From the NCBI RefSeq assembly GCF_001422545.1, contig NZ_LMLE01000001.1, positions 373,373 to 437,372 of the forward strand: a stretch of 64,000 nt of DNA, given 5' to 3'. Below are positions 7,838-15,973 of this stretch, one piece after another (the first letter of the stretch is position 1; the number at the start of each line of letters is the position of its first letter). The notes beneath the pieces were generated by a model. That model was not told the DNA's origin, searched no databases, and was given only the letters and a program-made list of their open reading frames with translations. The stretch is from Pedobacter sp. Leaf41. GTDB taxonomy: Bacteria > Bacteroidota > Bacteroidia > Sphingobacteriales > Sphingobacteriaceae. The translations under genes and the position numbers were made by a program.

Positions 7838-9436
7838 ATGGAATGGTTCATCTATTTGGTTAAGGCCAGCGCCTGTACAGTTTTGTTTTTCGGCTTCTAT
7901 CTTTTGGTTTTAAGAAGACTAACCTTCTTTAAATTCAATCGATTTTACCTGCTTGGCTCATTAATTTTAAGTTCAATTATTCCTGCTTTACAGTTTGAAA
8001 TTAAACGCGAAATCGAGATAAAAGAGATTCAGATTCCGTTAGTTGATCCAAACCTCAAGCCTATTAGCGATGCGCCATTCCAAATGATCAACCCTGTTGC
8101 AGTTGAATACCAGTATATAGATAAACCCGAAATAAATTGGGAAAAAATAGGGTTTTACTTTTATTTAGGCATTACCTCATTAATCATTTTGGCCTGTGCC
8201 TGGAGGTTGGTTGCCTTAATAAAGTGTACTAGGAAGTATGTAAAAACCAATGATGGCTTAAAATTGGTTACAAAAAAGAAGGGGTTTACGAACTGCTCTT
8301 TTTTCAATTATGTTTTTATCGATGAAAATAGCTTAAGCGAAAACGAATTGCAGGTTTTACTAATTCATGAAAGGGTTCATGCTCAACAACTTCATTCTGT
8401 TGATAAGATTTTGCTAATGCTTTTTAAAGCTTTGTTTTGGTTTAATCCAATCATTTATTTGTTTGATAAAGCGTTAGAACAAACCCATGAGTATGAAGCA
8501 GATGATATTACATCTGCTGACTTTGGGAATCAAGCTTATGCGAATTTGCTGTTCAGGCTTGCCGTAGCTAAAAATGATATGCCACTCATTCATAATTTTG
8601 TGAAAAGCCCGGTTAAGGATAGAATCAAGATGTTGTTTAACTCAAAATCTAAAAACATGAAAAAACTAATGTATTTGCTGGCTTTGCCAGTGGTATTTGG
8701 ATTAGTTTGGCTATTGTCAGTGGAAGTAGTTTACGCTGAAAAAGTTGTTCCAGAATACAAATTAAAGAGTGGAGATGTTAAAGTGATGGATTCAGCGCAA
8801 GCCAAGTCAAATACCATTGTGAGCCAGAAACAAAAAATCAAAAGGATAGTACGAAGTGATACGGTGAAGAGATCATCAAGATCAGTTATCCCCAAAATTA
8901 ATTCTTTCAAAAAGATAACTGGAGATACAAAAAACAAAATTTCTGTAATGCAAGATGCGGTGATTGAAATAAAATCGGATGTGCTGAGGGCTGAAAGCGT
9001 AGAATGGAATAAAGTGACGAATATTTTAAAAGCTAAAAATGCTTCGCTAACTAATGATTTGGGCGATAAAACTCTTGCCAAATTAATCATTTTCGATTTA
9101 AACACGGGAAATTATAAATCATTTTCTGGTAAACAAGATTTCAAAGAAATAGAATACAAACCGTTTAGTGAGGGCTCGAAGGTTGATTACAAAGGAGACT
9201 CTGTTAGATTTAGCAAGAATAAGTCAATAGCATACATTTATGGTCACGCAGAAGCTTCCGTCGATCAGACAAGGATTATAGGTAGCAAAATTCTCATTAA
9301 TTCTGCCGACCGATTACTTAAAGCGATCAATGCAACAATTATCTCAAAAAACCAAAAGCCTATCAAAGCAGATAGTATTTATTATGACATTAGCACATCA
9401 AAGGCTAAGTTGTTTGGTGCTGATCTAAATCCTTAA
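7838..9436 (+). CDS. M56 (BlaR1-like) peptidase with LptA/OstA-like C-terminal region
   Basis: A 532-residue membrane protease, paralogous to the preceding gene over the N-terminal half (shared VKASACTVLFFGFY start, HERVH zinc motif at H177-H181, FWFNPIIYLFDKALEQTHEYEAD, and a helix near 277-297). The C-terminal half is different: a Ser/Lys-rich linker (about 315-370), then strands such as ADSIYYDISTSKAKLFGA and SIAYIYGHAEASVD that resemble the short repeats of LptA/OstA beta-taco proteins. That assignment rests on pattern alone. The gene shares its last base with the ATG of the next gene (TAATG), a sign of translational coupling. A role in cleaving or signalling to the BlaI-like repressor is likely by family. 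Confidence 0.82.
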   Translation: MEWFIYLVKASACTVLFFGFYLLVLRRLTFFKFNRFYLLGSLILSSIIPALQFEIKREIEIKEIQIPLVDPNLKPISDAPFQMINPVAVEYQYIDKPEINWEKIGFYFYLGITSLIILACAWRLVALIKCTRKYVKTNDGLKLVTKKKGFTNCSFFNYVFIDENSLSENELQVLLIHERVHAQQLHSVDKILLMLFKALFWFNPIIYLFDKALEQTHEYEADDITSADFGNQAYANLLFRLAVAKNDMPLIHNFVKSPVKDRIKMLFNSKSKNMKKLMYLLALPVVFGLVWLLSVEVVYAEKVVPEYKLKSGDVKVMDSAQAKSNTIVSQKQKIKRIVRSDTVKRSSRSVIPKINSFKKITGDTKNKISVMQDAVIEIKSDVLRAESVEWNKVTNILKAKNASLTNDLGDKTLAKLIIFDLNTGNYKSFSGKQDFKEIEYKPFSEGSKVDYKGDSVRFSKNKSIAYIYGHAEASVDQTRIIGSKILINSADRLLKAINATIISKNQKPIKADSIYYDISTSKAKLFGADLNP

Positions 9437-11814
9437 TGATAAAGTCGACATTATCACTTTTAATTTTATTGCTTGCTCTTCAAAGTAAGGCACAGCTCAG
9501 GATTTCAGGAAAAGTTGAGAATGATAAAAATGCCTCTCAGCGTAATGTATCTATAACATTGGCGGAACCCCGCACTAAAATACGGTATACCCAATCAGAT
9601 ACCTTGGGTAATTATTCTTTCTCAAACATCAGTGGGGGCGAGTATTTAATCACCTTTTCGGCAATTGGATTTAATACACAGCAGAAAAGTATCCAATTAT
9701 CAAGAGACACTTCAATTAACATTAAACTAGAAATAGCTTCGAATGAGCTTGCTGATGTTCAAATCAATTCAAAAAGGCCTTTATTGGAGAAAAGAATTGA
9801 TCGAACAATATTTAACGTAGAAAATAGCGTGACTGCAATCGGTAGCGATGCGCTTGAATTATTGGCCAAAGTTCCAGGCGTTCGGGTAGTAAATGATCAG
9901 ATTTCACTCGTAGGCAAAGGTGGTGTAAATGTGATGGTGAATGATAAATTAATACAGCTGAGTCAGGATGATTTGTCTAATTATCTCAAATCTATTTCAT
10001 CTCATCAAATTTCGAAAATAGAAGTGATTACCAATCCTCCGGCACATTATGATGCACAGGGGAATAACGGCTTGATTAATATCGTGCTAAAAAAAACAAC
10101 AGCTGAAGGTTTCAAGGGTTCTGTTAATACCGTTTTTACGCAAGCTTCACATCCAACGGCTTCCATGGGTGGAAACTTGAATTATCGAAAAGATAAAATT
10201 ACCGTTAATTCAACCTTTAACATCAGAAAAGGTTCCATTGTACCATTTGAACAAAGTACTATTTTTTACCCTTCACAAAGCTGGAATGTAATTAACAAAG
10301 ACCGTAATTTCAGAACGGTACCCAGCGGGCAAATTGGATTGGATTATCAAATTTCCAAAAAAACAATGCTTGGTGCTGCGTACAATGGCGGTTATACAAA
10401 TTTTCATTCGGAAGAGAATCTAAAAACCAGGGTAACTAACGTCAATCAGCAGTTAGACTCTGTTCTAAATTCTGATGCAAATGCAGTAATCAGCTCCCGT
10501 TATCATTCTGCAAATCTGTTTTTAAAACAAACATTAGATTCAACAGGCAAACAGCTCACCATAAATGCAGACTGGTTTAGCTTTGCCGACGATAAAAATA
10601 GGACTTTCAATAACCGGAGTTTTTTCGGTGATGGTGCTATAATACCGGGATCATTTGCAGAATATTTATCAACGAGCAAACAAGGAATTACACTTTATAC
10701 GCTAAAAGCTGATGTAGATTTGCCTTATAAAAATTTTAAAGTTTCGTTCGGTACCAAACTTAGTTTTATTAAGAACGAAAGCGATATTGCGTTTTATAGA
10801 AAACGGAATGACATTTATGCTGTCGATTTGAGTCAAAGCAATTTATTTACTTATCATGAAAACACTCATGCCTTGTATGCTAATGTGAACAAGACCATTA
10901 AAAAGTGGGATTTTCAATTTGGCCTGCGGTCGGAATATACCCAGATAAATGGAAATTCAGTCAATCAAGAAATAAAGTCTAATTATCTACAGTTGTTTCC
11001 TACTTTCTACGCCACTTATCGTGGTGGCAATCAAAGTGCATGGAGTATCAATTATGGGCGTAGAATTAACCGACCAGCCTACCGGAAGTTAAATCCTTTT
11101 CGGTGGTACAGCAATCAATATGTTTATACTGAAGGTAATCCGTTTTTGCAGCCGTCTTATAATCACAACATCGAGCTTTCGCACACTTACAAAAGTTCTC
11201 TCACCAGTACGTTATCGTTTAGCGGTGCCAATAATGGTTTTGCTGATGTGAATTTTATCGATGTAAACTCAAATACCCAAGCCACTAAACCCGTAAACTT
11301 CATTACCGGATATAGTTACCAATTTATTAATTCCCTAGTGTCAAACCCATTCGAAAATTGGCAAACCATTAATCAGTTTGATGTTTTTTACATTTTATCG
11401 AAGTCGGCAATTTTGCAAACACAAGCAAATTTGAGCAGAATGGGCGCATACTTTTCAACTTCAAATCAATTTACCATAAATAAAAGCAAAACTGTTTTGG
11501 CCGATGTTAATTTTTGGTTTCAATTTCCGACAGCTAAAGGATTAAATGAAGTTAAAAGCCAGTATAATTTAGATTTTGGAGTGAAGACTTTGCTGCTCAA
11601 TAAAAAACTCCAGCTATCTTTAAGCGCAAACGATTTGCTGAAATCCAATAGGTATCGGTTTAGCAGTTTAATCAATAACATTAAACAAGATTACAATAAT
11701 TATTACGATGCCAGACAATTACGAATCACTGCCCGATTTAATTTCGGAAATGAGAAGCTGAAACAAACGGATCGTAAATCAGGAAATGAAGAGGAGCGAA
11801 GGCGGAGCAATTAA
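9436..11814 (+). CDS. Outer-membrane beta-barrel protein, TonB-receptor-like
   Basis: A 792-residue protein with a signal peptide (cleavage near SKAQ-L, residue 19), a carboxypeptidase-regulatory-like domain (about 22-105, including LRISGKVEN and GEYLITFSAIGFNTQQ), a plug-like domain (about 115-220, with KVPGVRVVNDQISLVGKGG and NPPAHYDAQGNNGLINIVLKK), and a long barrel of alternating strands ending in ARFNFGNEKL. This matches the outer membrane beta-barrel family (OMP_b-brl_3) of Bacteroidota. The short C-terminal tail rich in E, R and K after the last strand is unusual. It is the last gene of the BlaI operon, with a one-base overlap, linking the envelope sensor proteases to an outer-membrane component. 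Confidence 0.85.
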   Translation: MIKSTLSLLILLLALQSKAQLRISGKVENDKNASQRNVSITLAEPRTKIRYTQSDTLGNYSFSNISGGEYLITFSAIGFNTQQKSIQLSRDTSINIKLEIASNELADVQINSKRPLLEKRIDRTIFNVENSVTAIGSDALELLAKVPGVRVVNDQISLVGKGGVNVMVNDKLIQLSQDDLSNYLKSISSHQISKIEVITNPPAHYDAQGNNGLINIVLKKTTAEGFKGSVNTVFTQASHPTASMGGNLNYRKDKITVNSTFNIRKGSIVPFEQSTIFYPSQSWNVINKDRNFRTVPSGQIGLDYQISKKTMLGAAYNGGYTNFHSEENLKTRVTNVNQQLDSVLNSDANAVISSRYHSANLFLKQTLDSTGKQLTINADWFSFADDKNRTFNNRSFFGDGAIIPGSFAEYLSTSKQGITLYTLKADVDLPYKNFKVSFGTKLSFIKNESDIAFYRKRNDIYAVDLSQSNLFTYHENTHALYANVNKTIKKWDFQFGLRSEYTQINGNSVNQEIKSNYLQLFPTFYATYRGGNQSAWSINYGRRINRPAYRKLNPFRWYSNQYVYTEGNPFLQPSYNHNIELSHTYKSSLTSTLSFSGANNGFADVNFIDVNSNTQATKPVNFITGYSYQFINSLVSNPFENWQTINQFDVFYILSKSAILQTQANLSRMGAYFSTSNQFTINKSKTVLADVNFWFQFPTAKGLNEVKSQYNLDFGVKTLLLNKKLQLSLSANDLLKSNRYRFSSLINNIKQDYNNYYDARQLRITARFNFGNEKLKQTDRKSGNEEERRRSN

Positions 11815-11835
11815 ACTTAGCACTGTGCACAATTC

Positions 11836-11953
11836 ATTACCCGATAATAGCGGCTGTGAAGAGAGAAACGATTTTTCATCGTTTGGGGTAATTTCATTAT
11901 CGCAATTGCAGTTGCCGAATTAGATTGCGGCGTTGTTCCTCCTCGCAAAGACG
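11836..11953. repeat. Structured intergenic repeat with an ATTGCG...CCTCGCAAAGACG motif
   Basis: Two nested hairpins, ATTACCC/GGGTAAT (11836-11842 with 11886-11892) and AAACGAT/ATCGTTT (11866-11872 with 11878-11884), are followed at about 11922-11953 by a segment running from AGATTGCGGCG to CCTCGCAAAGACG. The latter resembles the widespread dispersed repeat usually written AGATTGCTTCG...CCTCGCAATGACG, read from memory of such repeats. It lies between convergent genes. Confidence 0.45.
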
Positions 11954-11963
11954 TGTTGGTCAA

Positions 11964-13091
11964 TTAAAACGCTTCCGCGATGCTGATATAAAATCCACTT
12001 TGACGCTTTTCATTTGGTCTTTTCTCGCCGATTCCGTAATCTAAACGAACGCTGATTCCTTTTTCCGGATCGAAGAAATACCGCAATCCAGCGCCATAAT
12101 TTGGTTTGAAAGCATTGGTAGAAAAATCATCAACGCCCCAAACGGTTCCGGTTCCGCCAAATAGCGTAGCGCCGAAACGACTGCTATAACGATATCTTAA
12201 CTCCGCCTGCGCAGCCAATAAGTTTTTATCGCGATAGCGCCCGCCATAGTAGCCACGCATCATTTCGTCGTTACCAATTTGTGGTAATAGATAAACAGGT
12301 GTGTTGCTGCCCAAAACGGTATTGTACAATCCTTGTACGCCTACTGCGAAGCTTTTGTTCAATCGCCAGAAATTCCTTACATCAATTTTTATCTGGCTAC
12401 CTGTAAAATTGCCAGCCGAAAAAATATCAGGAGCATATTGATACGTACCTCTGATGAAAAAGCCTTTTGTGGTGTAGTTGTTATTATTCCTGGCGTCATA
12501 ACTTTGCGAAACACCTAGATATAAAACGCTACCAGTTCTATTGTTATAATATGGGTCGCTGTTAAAAATTCCATCGGCAACTACATCCTTATATTTGTAG
12601 TTTTCAAAACCTAGCGAAACCCCGGTATAGGCCTTTGGCAATAACTGTTTTTCTGCCTGAAGCAAAACTTTAATCTGCTGCTGGATCAATTTATCTTCAT
12701 TAGCCTCTTCGGTACTGTTGCCAATGCCATAAAAGTTAAAAGGCATGCGTTTAAAACGCAATTCGCCAATGTAATGGAGCTTATTTTCTTTTCCCCAAAT
12801 ATCAATGAGCGAACTCATATTGTAAGCTTTCAAGGTAGAGTAGTTCAGGTTTAAAGTTAAAGATGATGGACGATTTGTAGTATCCAACCGATCAGCATAA
12901 AAACCAACAATCGCACCAACACCAAACTGAAAACCCGTTTCCTGGGCATATCCGAATGAAGGAATGGGCAAAAAGCTTGCTTTGCGTAAAGTATCTTTTT
13001 CGTTTGATAGCAACTTTTTTATCAATTTCATTTGAGCAAATGAACTTCCAGATAGGAACAAGAAACTCAGGAGAAAATAAACTTTTTTCAT
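11964..13091 (-). CDS. BamA/TamA-family outer-membrane protein
   Basis: A 375-residue outer-membrane barrel with a signal peptide (MKKVYFLLSFLFLSGSSFAQ). It contains only the barrel half of the Omp85 family: glycine- and aromatic-rich strands, the RGYYGGRYRDKNLLAAQAELRYR region that corresponds to the family's conserved VRGF/Y-type loop, and a terminal phenylalanine (SIAEAF), a typical outer-membrane insertion signal. No POTRA domains are visible, so it is not BamA itself; short surface-antigen-like barrels of this kind are common in Bacteroidota and of unknown function. It is a single-gene unit on the minus strand, convergent with the BlaI operon. Confidence 0.78.
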   Translation of the reverse strand: MKKVYFLLSFLFLSGSSFAQMKLIKKLLSNEKDTLRKASFLPIPSFGYAQETGFQFGVGAIVGFYADRLDTTNRPSSLTLNLNYSTLKAYNMSSLIDIWGKENKLHYIGELRFKRMPFNFYGIGNSTEEANEDKLIQQQIKVLLQAEKQLLPKAYTGVSLGFENYKYKDVVADGIFNSDPYYNNRTGSVLYLGVSQSYDARNNNNYTTKGFFIRGTYQYAPDIFSAGNFTGSQIKIDVRNFWRLNKSFAVGVQGLYNTVLGSNTPVYLLPQIGNDEMMRGYYGGRYRDKNLLAAQAELRYRYSSRFGATLFGGTGTVWGVDDFSTNAFKPNYGAGLRYFFDPEKGISVRLDYGIGEKRPNEKRQSGFYISIAEAF

Positions 13092-13154
13092 TGCCGCAAA
13101 TTAACTCATTTTTTTATTAAGAATTATTTACTGAAGGGCGATAGCTGTTTTATG

Positions 13155-13265
13155 ACAGTGGCTTGGGATTCATTAATAGTAGCAAGGCTTGAGCCACCTA
13201 AACCGGATTGGCGAGGAAAGCGCCCAACTTTTCGTTGGGCCTTGTACCAAAAAGCCGGACTACCA
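13155..13265. repeat. Intergenic inverted repeats (structured element)
   Basis: The 300-base gap 13092-13391 holds GTGGCT...AGCCAC arms (near 13160 and 13193) and a tight hairpin GCCCAAC-TTTTC-GTTGGGC (about 13226-13244), framed by CCGG-containing segments. No T-tract follows the hairpin. I read it as a dispersed structured element or RNA hairpin in the divergent region upstream of two genes. The right end of the gap holds the promoter of the next gene; nothing else stands out. Confidence 0.35.
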
Positions 13266-13362
13266 TAACCTATAAGTGTTGATTTTGCTTTCCAAAATAG
13301 AACCTTAAAGCTGTAATTCTAAGCAATACGGACTTTAGTTTTATCCTTTCGGGCTAAATGCC

Positions 13363-13370
13363 TACTTTTG
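13363..13370 (+). promoter_or_regulatory. Predicted -7 element of the DHS-like gene
   Basis: TACTTTTG matches TAnnTTTG, 21 bases before the ATG at 13392. It argues against the alternative in-frame TTG start at 13368, which overlaps it. A -33 TTG is not obvious. Confidence 0.45.
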
Positions 13371-13391
13371 CGAAAAATAATACATAACAAA

Positions 13392-14372
13392 ATGAGCAAT
13401 ACTAGAGGACCAATATCTCAGTTTATGGAGCGTAATTATCTCCATTTCAATGCTGCGGCGATGATGGATGCGGCTAAGGGCTACGAAACGCATTTGGATG
13501 AAGGTGGTAAAATGATGATTACCCTTGCCGGTGCAATGAGTACTGCTGAATTGGGTATTTCGCTTGCAGAAATGATCCGCCAGGATAAGGTATCTATCAT
13601 TTCTTGTACAGGAGCTAATCTGGAAGAAGATATAATGAACCTGGTAGCGCATTCGCATTATAAACGTGTGCCTAATTACCGCGATTTGAGTCCCCAGGAT
13701 GAATGGGATTTATTAGAAAACCATTACAACCGCGTTACTGATACTTGTATTCCTGAAGAAGAGGCTTTCCGTCGTTTGCAAAAACACATTCAAAAAATCT
13801 GGATGGATGCTGAAGCAGCAGGCGAACGCTATTTTCCACATGAATTTATGTACAAAATGCTTTTAAGTGGAGATTTAGAGCAATATTATGAGATTGATCC
13901 AAAAAATTCGTGGATGTTAGCTGCTGCTGAAAAAAATCTTCCAATTGTGGTTCCAGGATGGGAAGATTCAACTATGGGAAATATTTTTGCTTCCTACGTG
14001 ATGAAAAAAGAGCTAACTGCGACTACTGTAAAAGGTGGTATCGAATATATGGGCTGGTTAGCCGATTGGTATATTGCAAACAGTGGCGGCAAAGGTATTG
14101 GTTTCTTCCAGATCGGTGGTGGTATTGCCGGTGATTTCCCAATCTGCGTGGTGCCAATGTTATATCAGGATATGGAAATGGAAAATATTCCTTTCTGGAG
14201 CTATTTCTGCCAGATTTCTGATTCTACAACTTCATACGGTTCATACTCTGGAGCGGTACCGAATGAAAAAATTACCTGGGGTAAGTTAGATATCAATACA
14301 CCAAAGTTTATTGTAGAAAGTGATGCAACAATTGTAGCACCGCTGATGTTTGCCTGGATATTAAGGCAATAA
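13392..14372 (+). CDS. Deoxyhypusine synthase-like protein
   Basis: A 326-residue protein of the deoxyhypusine synthase fold. Visible family features are GGKMMITLAGAMSTAELG near the N-terminus, SIISCTGANLEEDIMN, the PGWEDSTMGN segment, and the active-site region SGAVPNEKITWGKL with the lysine (K298) that forms the enzyme-butylamine intermediate in eukaryotic DHS. DHS uses NAD and spermidine to modify eIF5A; bacteria lack eIF5A, and related bacterial enzymes can act as homospermidine or carboxy-polyamine enzymes. The natural reaction here is therefore open. The start at ATG 13392 gives the family-like N-terminus. The gene stands alone between a promoter and a strong terminator. Confidence 0.88.
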   Translation: MSNTRGPISQFMERNYLHFNAAAMMDAAKGYETHLDEGGKMMITLAGAMSTAELGISLAEMIRQDKVSIISCTGANLEEDIMNLVAHSHYKRVPNYRDLSPQDEWDLLENHYNRVTDTCIPEEEAFRRLQKHIQKIWMDAEAAGERYFPHEFMYKMLLSGDLEQYYEIDPKNSWMLAAAEKNLPIVVPGWEDSTMGNIFASYVMKKELTATTVKGGIEYMGWLADWYIANSGGKGIGFFQIGGGIAGDFPICVVPMLYQDMEMENIPFWSYFCQISDSTTSYGSYSGAVPNEKITWGKLDINTPKFIVESDATIVAPLMFAWILRQ

Positions 14373-14406
14373 GAATAACATTTTGATAAAACAAAATTTA
14401 AGCTTC

Positions 14407-14445
14407 ATGCCCATTTTAGATAAAGATCGAAAAATGGGCATTTTT
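14407..14445 (+). terminator. Rho-independent terminator after the DHS-like gene
   Basis: A perfect 11-base stem ATGCCCATTTT (14407-14417) / AAAATGGGCAT (14431-14441) with a 13-base loop is followed by a T-tract (14441-14445), 34 bases after the stop codon. Confidence 0.85.
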
Positions 14446-14537
14446 ATTGCCTGAGTGGCCTGAAACATCATTTGTTTAGAATGATTATAAATTGTATTTC
14501 CGGTCACTATTATGTCATGGGATTTATTAATAAGTTA

Positions 14538-14545
14538 TACTTTTG
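14538..14545 (+). promoter_or_regulatory. Predicted -7 promoter element of the ACIII operon
   Basis: TACTTTTG fits TAnnTTTG and lies 81 bases before the actA ATG at 14627, leaving a leader of roughly 75-80 bases. It rules out the in-frame TTG at 14543 as a start codon, since that codon is inside the element. Confidence 0.45.
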
Positions 14546-14626
14546 TTCAAGTTTTGGTGGAGCTACATCAGTTCATGCATCAATTTCACAACAAAAAGTA
14601 AATTAAATAAGTATAAAGTGTTCATT

Positions 14627-15925
14627 ATGAGAGATATCTCGATGATTTTAAAAAGCGTTTGGAAGTCGTTATTCGTGTTTTCAGCAGTTACTGTAATGGC
14701 GGTTTCATCCGTTAGTGCTCAGGATGCTAAAGAGGGGAGAACGCTTTTCAGAGCTAAATGTTCATCATGCCATGCATTAGATGCCAAATTGGTAGGTCCT
14801 GCTTTAACAGGGGTGAGTGATCGCCACTCTGAAGAGTTCTTATTAAAATGGATTCCTAATTCGCAAGGAATGATTGCTGCCGGCAATCCGGAAGCGGTTA
14901 AATTATTTAACGAAAATGGTAAAGTAGCGATGACTTCTTTCCCTGAGTTGGATGAGGAAAAAGTTAAAAGCATTTTAGCATACATCAAAGAAGGCGAGCC
15001 TAAAGCTGCTGTTGATCCAAATGCGCCAAAAGCTGGTGCTGGAGAAAGCGGTACATCTGGTTTATCTATCGCTGGTATCGTTGCTATTGTATTGGTAGGT
15101 ATTCTAATCCTGGTAATTTTAGGTCGTGCATCTAAATTGCTAGAGCGTTTAATCTTACAGAAACAAGGTATTGAAATTGAAGAAGATGTGCCGTTAAAGG
15201 TAGGTGTTCGTAAAATGTTCAAAAACAAGAAGTTTGTGATGTTCTTTATCTTGTGTTTGGTAATTGCTTTAGGATCTTGGGGTTGGATGGGTATGTGGAA
15301 CACAGGTGTTCACACTGGTTATCAACCAGTTCAGCCGATTAAATTCTCACATGAGCTACACGCTGGTATCAATCAAATCGATTGTCAGTATTGCCACAAT
15401 GGTGCTTTCAAATCTAAGAATGCTACTATTCCATCATTAAATGTTTGTATGAACTGCCACAAAGCTGTTCAGGCAAGAGATAATTATGATGGTGAGATTT
15501 CTCCAGAGATCAAAAAAATCTACAATGCTTTAGGTTACGATCCTGAAACACAACAATACGATAAGAGCAAAGAGAAACCGATGGAGTGGGTACGTGTACA
15601 CAACCTTCCAGATTTTGCATACTTCAACCACTCTCAGCACGTAGTAGTTGCAGAAGATGCTATTCGTAAAGCAAAAGGATTACAACCAACAGAGCCTGTA
15701 TGTTTCGCATGTCACGGTCCGGTTAATACAATGGAAGAGATTTACCAATATTCTCCATTAACCATGAAATGGTGTATCAACTGCCACAAGGAAACAGATA
15801 TTTCTGGTCAGAAAAATAATGCTTTCTACGCTAAGGTTATTGAAGCGCATGAGAAAATTAAAAAAGGCGAGAAAGTTACCCCAGCGTTATTGGGTGGTTT
15901 AGAGTGTGGTAAATGCCACTATTAA
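14627..15925 (+). CDS. actA: ACIII subunit ActA: multiheme cytochrome c with an N-terminal monoheme domain
   Basis: A 432-residue exported cytochrome with six CxxCH heme sites. After a signal peptide ending near SVSAQ comes a monoheme domain (CSSCH, C45) with the usual VGPALTGV segment, then two hydrophobic segments (about 145-170 and 203-222), then the pentaheme part with CQYCH, CMNCH, CFACH, CINCH and CGKCH. ActA passes electrons from the ActB iron-sulfur chain toward the terminal oxidase. ATG 14627 was chosen because it gives a normal signal peptide and lies downstream of the promoter; upstream in-frame codons from 14543 encode non-signal sequence. It is the first gene of the act-cox cluster. 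Confidence 0.93.
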   Translation: MRDISMILKSVWKSLFVFSAVTVMAVSSVSAQDAKEGRTLFRAKCSSCHALDAKLVGPALTGVSDRHSEEFLLKWIPNSQGMIAAGNPEAVKLFNENGKVAMTSFPELDEEKVKSILAYIKEGEPKAAVDPNAPKAGAGESGTSGLSIAGIVAIVLVGILILVILGRASKLLERLILQKQGIEIEEDVPLKVGVRKMFKNKKFVMFFILCLVIALGSWGWMGMWNTGVHTGYQPVQPIKFSHELHAGINQIDCQYCHNGAFKSKNATIPSLNVCMNCHKAVQARDNYDGEISPEIKKIYNALGYDPETQQYDKSKEKPMEWVRVHNLPDFAYFNHSQHVVVAEDAIRKAKGLQPTEPVCFACHGPVNTMEEIYQYSPLTMKWCINCHKETDISGQKNNAFYAKVIEAHEKIKKGEKVTPALLGGLECGKCHY

Positions 15926-15973
15926 TAGATAGAGTTTAGTAAGAACGTTCGAATAAACAGTAATATAGCTTAA

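Noticed and set aside
8731..9105. Antisense open frame of 124 codons in the second M56 gene
   Set aside because: It is a shadow of a coding region with clear family sequence, and has no promoter-like element or domain.
13368..13391. Upstream TTG start for the DHS-like gene
   Set aside because: It overlaps the predicted -7 element; ATG 13392 gives the family-like start.
14543..14626. N-terminal extension of ActA from TTG 14543
   Set aside because: The codon overlaps a TAnnTTTG promoter element and the extra residues precede a complete signal peptide at 14627.
14719..15303. Antisense open frame of 194 codons in actA
   Set aside because: It overlaps heme-binding sequence on the plus strand and shows no independent signature.
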